Positions 62,003-64,000 of a stretch of 64,000 nt of DNA are shown piece by piece. Under the pieces are notes generated by a model. The model saw nothing but the letters and a program-made list of their open reading frames with translations, made no database searches and was not told the origin of the DNA. The translations under genes were made by a program, and so were the position numbers. Numbering within the stretch: position 1 is the stretch's first letter; the number at the start of each line of letters is the position of its first letter. The stretch is taken from contig NZ_JQMJ01000004.1 in the NCBI RefSeq assembly GCF_000744655.1, positions 4,712,001-4,776,000 on the forward strand, read 5' to 3'. The stretch comes from Streptacidiphilus rugosus AM-16 (GTDB lineage Bacteria > Actinomycetota > Actinomycetes > Streptomycetales > Streptomycetaceae).

Positions 62003-62235
62003 CCGACGACTCCCTTCGAGAGGGCGAGCGCGGACGAGGGCGCGCGGGCGCGACGTCGGACGGGCCGACGTGGGCGGACGCGGCTGTCGCCAAGCTAGGC
62101 GCGGCAGATGGGCCTGTCCACGCCCAGGACAGGATCGGGCCGGGATCGGCCCGGATCAGCCCGGGCCAGTGGCCGCCGAGAGTCCGGCAACACCATCCCC
62201 TAGATAGATGTACGTTGCAGGTATATGTTTGTCTT
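62003..62235. promoter_or_regulatory. Divergent region between acyl-CoA synthetase and MFS genes
   Basis: The 233-bp gap is GC-rich near the synthetase gene and turns AT-rich near 62200. TATATG (62222-62227) ends 8 bp before the MFS ATG, fitting a leaderless transcript. ATGTAC-N7-GTATAT (62208-62226) is an imperfect dyad with one mismatch, a possible operator. Confidence 0.35.
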
Positions 62236-63495
62236 ATGCAACCAGCCGAAGCCGCCGCCGGGACAGCCGGCGCCACCGCCAGCCCGTTCAAGCAGCCCAA
62301 GGCCGTCTTCGCCGTCGCCTTCGCCTGCGTCGTCTCCTTCATGGGCATCGGGCTCGTCGACCCGATCCTTCCGGCCATCTCGAGCCAGCTCCGGGCCACG
62401 CCCAGCCAGGTGACGATGCTGTTCACCAGCTACCTGGTGGTCACGGCCTTGGCCATGCTGGTGACCGGCTGGGTCTCCAGCCGGATCGGCGCGAAGAAGA
62501 CACTGATCGTCGGGCTCGCGATCATCGTCGTCTTCGCCGCACTGGCCGGCGCTTCCGGCAGCATCAGCGGGATTGTCGGGTTCCGGGCCGGATGGGGTGT
62601 CGGGAACGCGCTGTTCATCGCGACCTCGCTGGCCGTCATCATCGCCTCGGCGAGTGGCGGATTCGTCGGCGCGATCATCCTCTACGAGACCGCGCTGGGC
62701 CTCGGCATCGCGGTCGGCCCGCTGCTGGGCGGACTCCTCGGCGAGGTCAGCTGGCGCGGGCCGTTCTTCGGGGTCTCCGCGCTGATGGCGATCGCGCTGA
62801 TCGCGACCGCCGTCCTGGTCGAGCCGCTGCCGCTGCCCGAACGGCGGACCGGGCTGCTGGAACCGCTGAAGGCGCTGCGCCACCGCGGTCTGCTGACCAT
62901 CTCGCTCGCGGCGCTCTGCTACAACTGGGCCTTCTTCACCGTTCTCGGCTACGCGCCGTTCCCGATGCACCTCGGCGCGATCCAGCTGGGCTGGGTCTTC
63001 ACCGGCTGGGGCGCGCTGGTGGCGGTGTTCGCTGTCTTCGGCGCACCGTGGGTCGAGCGTCGCCTCGGGACGGCCAGGACCCTGTACGCCAACCTCGCCC
63101 TGTTCGCACTGATCGTGCTGGCCATCGGCCTCTGGACGGACCACCAGGCGGTGCTGATCGTCGCCGTGATCGCGGCGGGCATCCCGATCGGGATCAACAA
63201 CACGGTGACCACCCAGGCCGTCATGTCCGTCTCCCCCGTCGAGCGGCCGATCGCCTCGGCCGCCTACGGGTTCGTCCGCTTCATCGGTGGCGGGCTCGCG
63301 CCCTACGCGGCGGGCAAGCTGGTCGAGCACTACGGCGTGCACGTGCCGTTCTACCTGGGCGCGGGCGTGCTGGTGCTGGGCATCGTGATCCTCTCGACGG
63401 CGCACGGCCTGCTGGAACGGGCGACCGCCGGTGAGCTGGAAGGCGAGTCCGACGGCGAGTGGGGCCTCACCCACCCCGCCGAGGTCGACGCCTGA
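62236..63495 (+). CDS. MFS transporter
   Basis: A 419-residue transporter with about 12 membrane helices. Motif A is WVSSRIGAKKTLIVG after helix 2. The helix 4-5 region has GAIILYETALGLGIAVGPLL with the antiporter-type motif C pattern GxxxGPxxGG. The conserved second loop MSVSPVERPIASAAYGFVRF is typical of drug exporters close to the arabinose-efflux type. I start it at ATG 62236; an in-frame TTG seven codons upstream lacks support. There is no Shine-Dalgarno. Confidence 0.9.
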   Translation: MQPAEAAAGTAGATASPFKQPKAVFAVAFACVVSFMGIGLVDPILPAISSQLRATPSQVTMLFTSYLVVTALAMLVTGWVSSRIGAKKTLIVGLAIIVVFAALAGASGSISGIVGFRAGWGVGNALFIATSLAVIIASASGGFVGAIILYETALGLGIAVGPLLGGLLGEVSWRGPFFGVSALMAIALIATAVLVEPLPLPERRTGLLEPLKALRHRGLLTISLAALCYNWAFFTVLGYAPFPMHLGAIQLGWVFTGWGALVAVFAVFGAPWVERRLGTARTLYANLALFALIVLAIGLWTDHQAVLIVAVIAAGIPIGINNTVTTQAVMSVSPVERPIASAAYGFVRFIGGGLAPYAAGKLVEHYGVHVPFYLGAGVLVLGIVILSTAHGLLERATAGELEGESDGEWGLTHPAEVDA

Positions 63496-63529
63496 TCCCG
63501 GGCGCGGGACGAGCTGCGACACTTGACCG

Positions 63530-64000
63530 GTGACCAGCGACCCCACTCCCGCCCCCGCCTCAACCCCCTCCTCCGCCCCTGCGCCCGCCCCTGCGCCCGC
63601 CCCTGCGCCCGCCCCTGCGCCCGCGCAGCCGACGCGGACCTCCGACCACCCGTTCGCCGACCGGGCGGACCAGCGCGACAGCGCGCCGCAGTACGTACTG
63701 CCGCTGGTCGTCCGGATCGAGCGGGCCGATCCCCCCGAGCACACCGACGCGCTCGAGACGGCGGCCCGGGCCGTGCTGGCGTTCCTGACCGACGAGCGGG
63801 TCACCGCGCCGGACGGGGAGTGGGCCGAGGCGGTCGCGGCCTGGCAGGACGCCAGGATCCGCAAGGTGGTGCGGCGGGCGCGCGGCGCGGAGTGGCGCAA
63901 GGCGGAGGAGCTTCCTGGGCTGACCACCACGGGCAAGGCCGCCGAGGTACGGGTCTTCCCGCCGATCCCGCTGGACGGCTGGCCCAAGGAGCTGGCCAAG
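63530..64000 (+). CDS. Peptidyl-tRNA-hydrolase-like protein, partial (3' end outside window)
   Basis: The first 157 residues are visible. A GTG start is followed by a Pro/Ala leader (residues 6-36) made of a nearly perfect 12-bp repeat coding Ala-Pro. Then comes YVLPLVVRIERADPPEHTDA, VAAWQDARIRKVVRRARGAE and TTGKAAEVRVFPPIPLDGWP. This is the layout of a Streptomyces family annotated as peptidyl-tRNA hydrolase (PTH2-like), which would release tRNA from stalled peptidyl-tRNA. The assignment is from memory of the family; the C-terminal part is missing. Confidence 0.68.
   Translation, partial: MTSDPTPAPASTPSSAPAPAPAPAPAPAPAPAQPTRTSDHPFADRADQRDSAPQYVLPLVVRIERADPPEHTDALETAARAVLAFLTDERVTAPDGEWAEAVAAWQDARIRKVVRRARGAEWRKAEELPGLTTTGKAAEVRVFPPIPLDGWPKELAK

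Overview
The window is very GC-rich, with actinomycete codon usage, frequent GTG starts and a four-gene conservon. It also has a LuxR/NarL two-component pair, a Lrp/AsnC regulator and a wealth of acyl-CoA genes. This points to a Streptomycetaceae chromosome (Streptomyces, Kitasatospora or Streptacidiphilus). No rRNA, tRNA, CRISPR array or prophage was seen. The only insertion sequence is an IS110-family element cut by the left edge.

Layout. 1-1115: IS110 transposase and its structured non-coding end, abutting a VOC-family gene. 1638-9879: a lipoprotein, then the conservon (NIT-type sensor kinase, Roadblock protein, DUF742 protein, GTPase) led by a translationally coupled MHYT membrane sensor. 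Small membrane proteins, a MerR regulator and a SnoaL-like protein follow. 9920-15207: an isolated HypX-like protein, a SCO6745-like protein, a DHA2-type MFS transporter with a strong terminator, and a stand-alone domain normally found ahead of GGDEF-EAL modules. 15289-31586: SbcD-SbcC nuclease, gluconolactonase-like protein with divergent Lrp regulator, GH13 glucosidase, Tex (with an apparent 3' frameshift), thioesterase/SDR divergon, glucose-6-phosphate isomerase and a two-component system. 31834-44682: mixed housekeeping and secreted functions. These include a GH18-like protein, RraA-like protein, epoxide hydrolase, orphan PemK/MazF, YceI/MarR divergon, CYTH-CHAD protein, secreted PHB-depolymerase-type esterase, pentapeptide protein, Tat-exported purple acid phosphatase, RluA-type synthase and a second MarR protein.

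44749-49321 is the most distinctive part. It is a compact cluster of an adenylate-forming LuxE/PaaK-like enzyme, a LuxC/aldehyde-dehydrogenase-like reductase, an MFS exporter and an SDR, headed by a promoter with an 11-bp palindrome. The reductase gene carries the only in-frame TTA codon I found in the window, so the cluster is probably bldA-dependent. Together the genes look like a two-protein carboxylic acid reductase that makes an aldehyde (or, with the SDR, an alcohol) and exports a product.

49565-63495 is a lipid-metabolism block: a cholesterol-oxidase-like GMC enzyme, a long-chain acyl-CoA ligase, and a thiolase divergent from FabG4-, HtdX- and SCP2-like genes. The thiolase/FabG4/HtdX part mirrors the mycobacterial fadA2-fabG4-htdX locus. 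A 13E12-type HNH protein, a GNAT protein, a second acyl-CoA synthetase and an MFS protein follow, then the start of a peptidyl-tRNA-hydrolase-like gene cut by the right edge.

Two themes cut across these regions. A roughly 125-bp palindromic repeat occurs three times in gene gaps (11.9, 29.6 and 38.8 kb). A TTACT-N4-(A/C)GTAA-type operator occurs at both acyl-CoA divergons (26.9 and 55.1 kb), suggesting one shared TetR-like lipid regulator.
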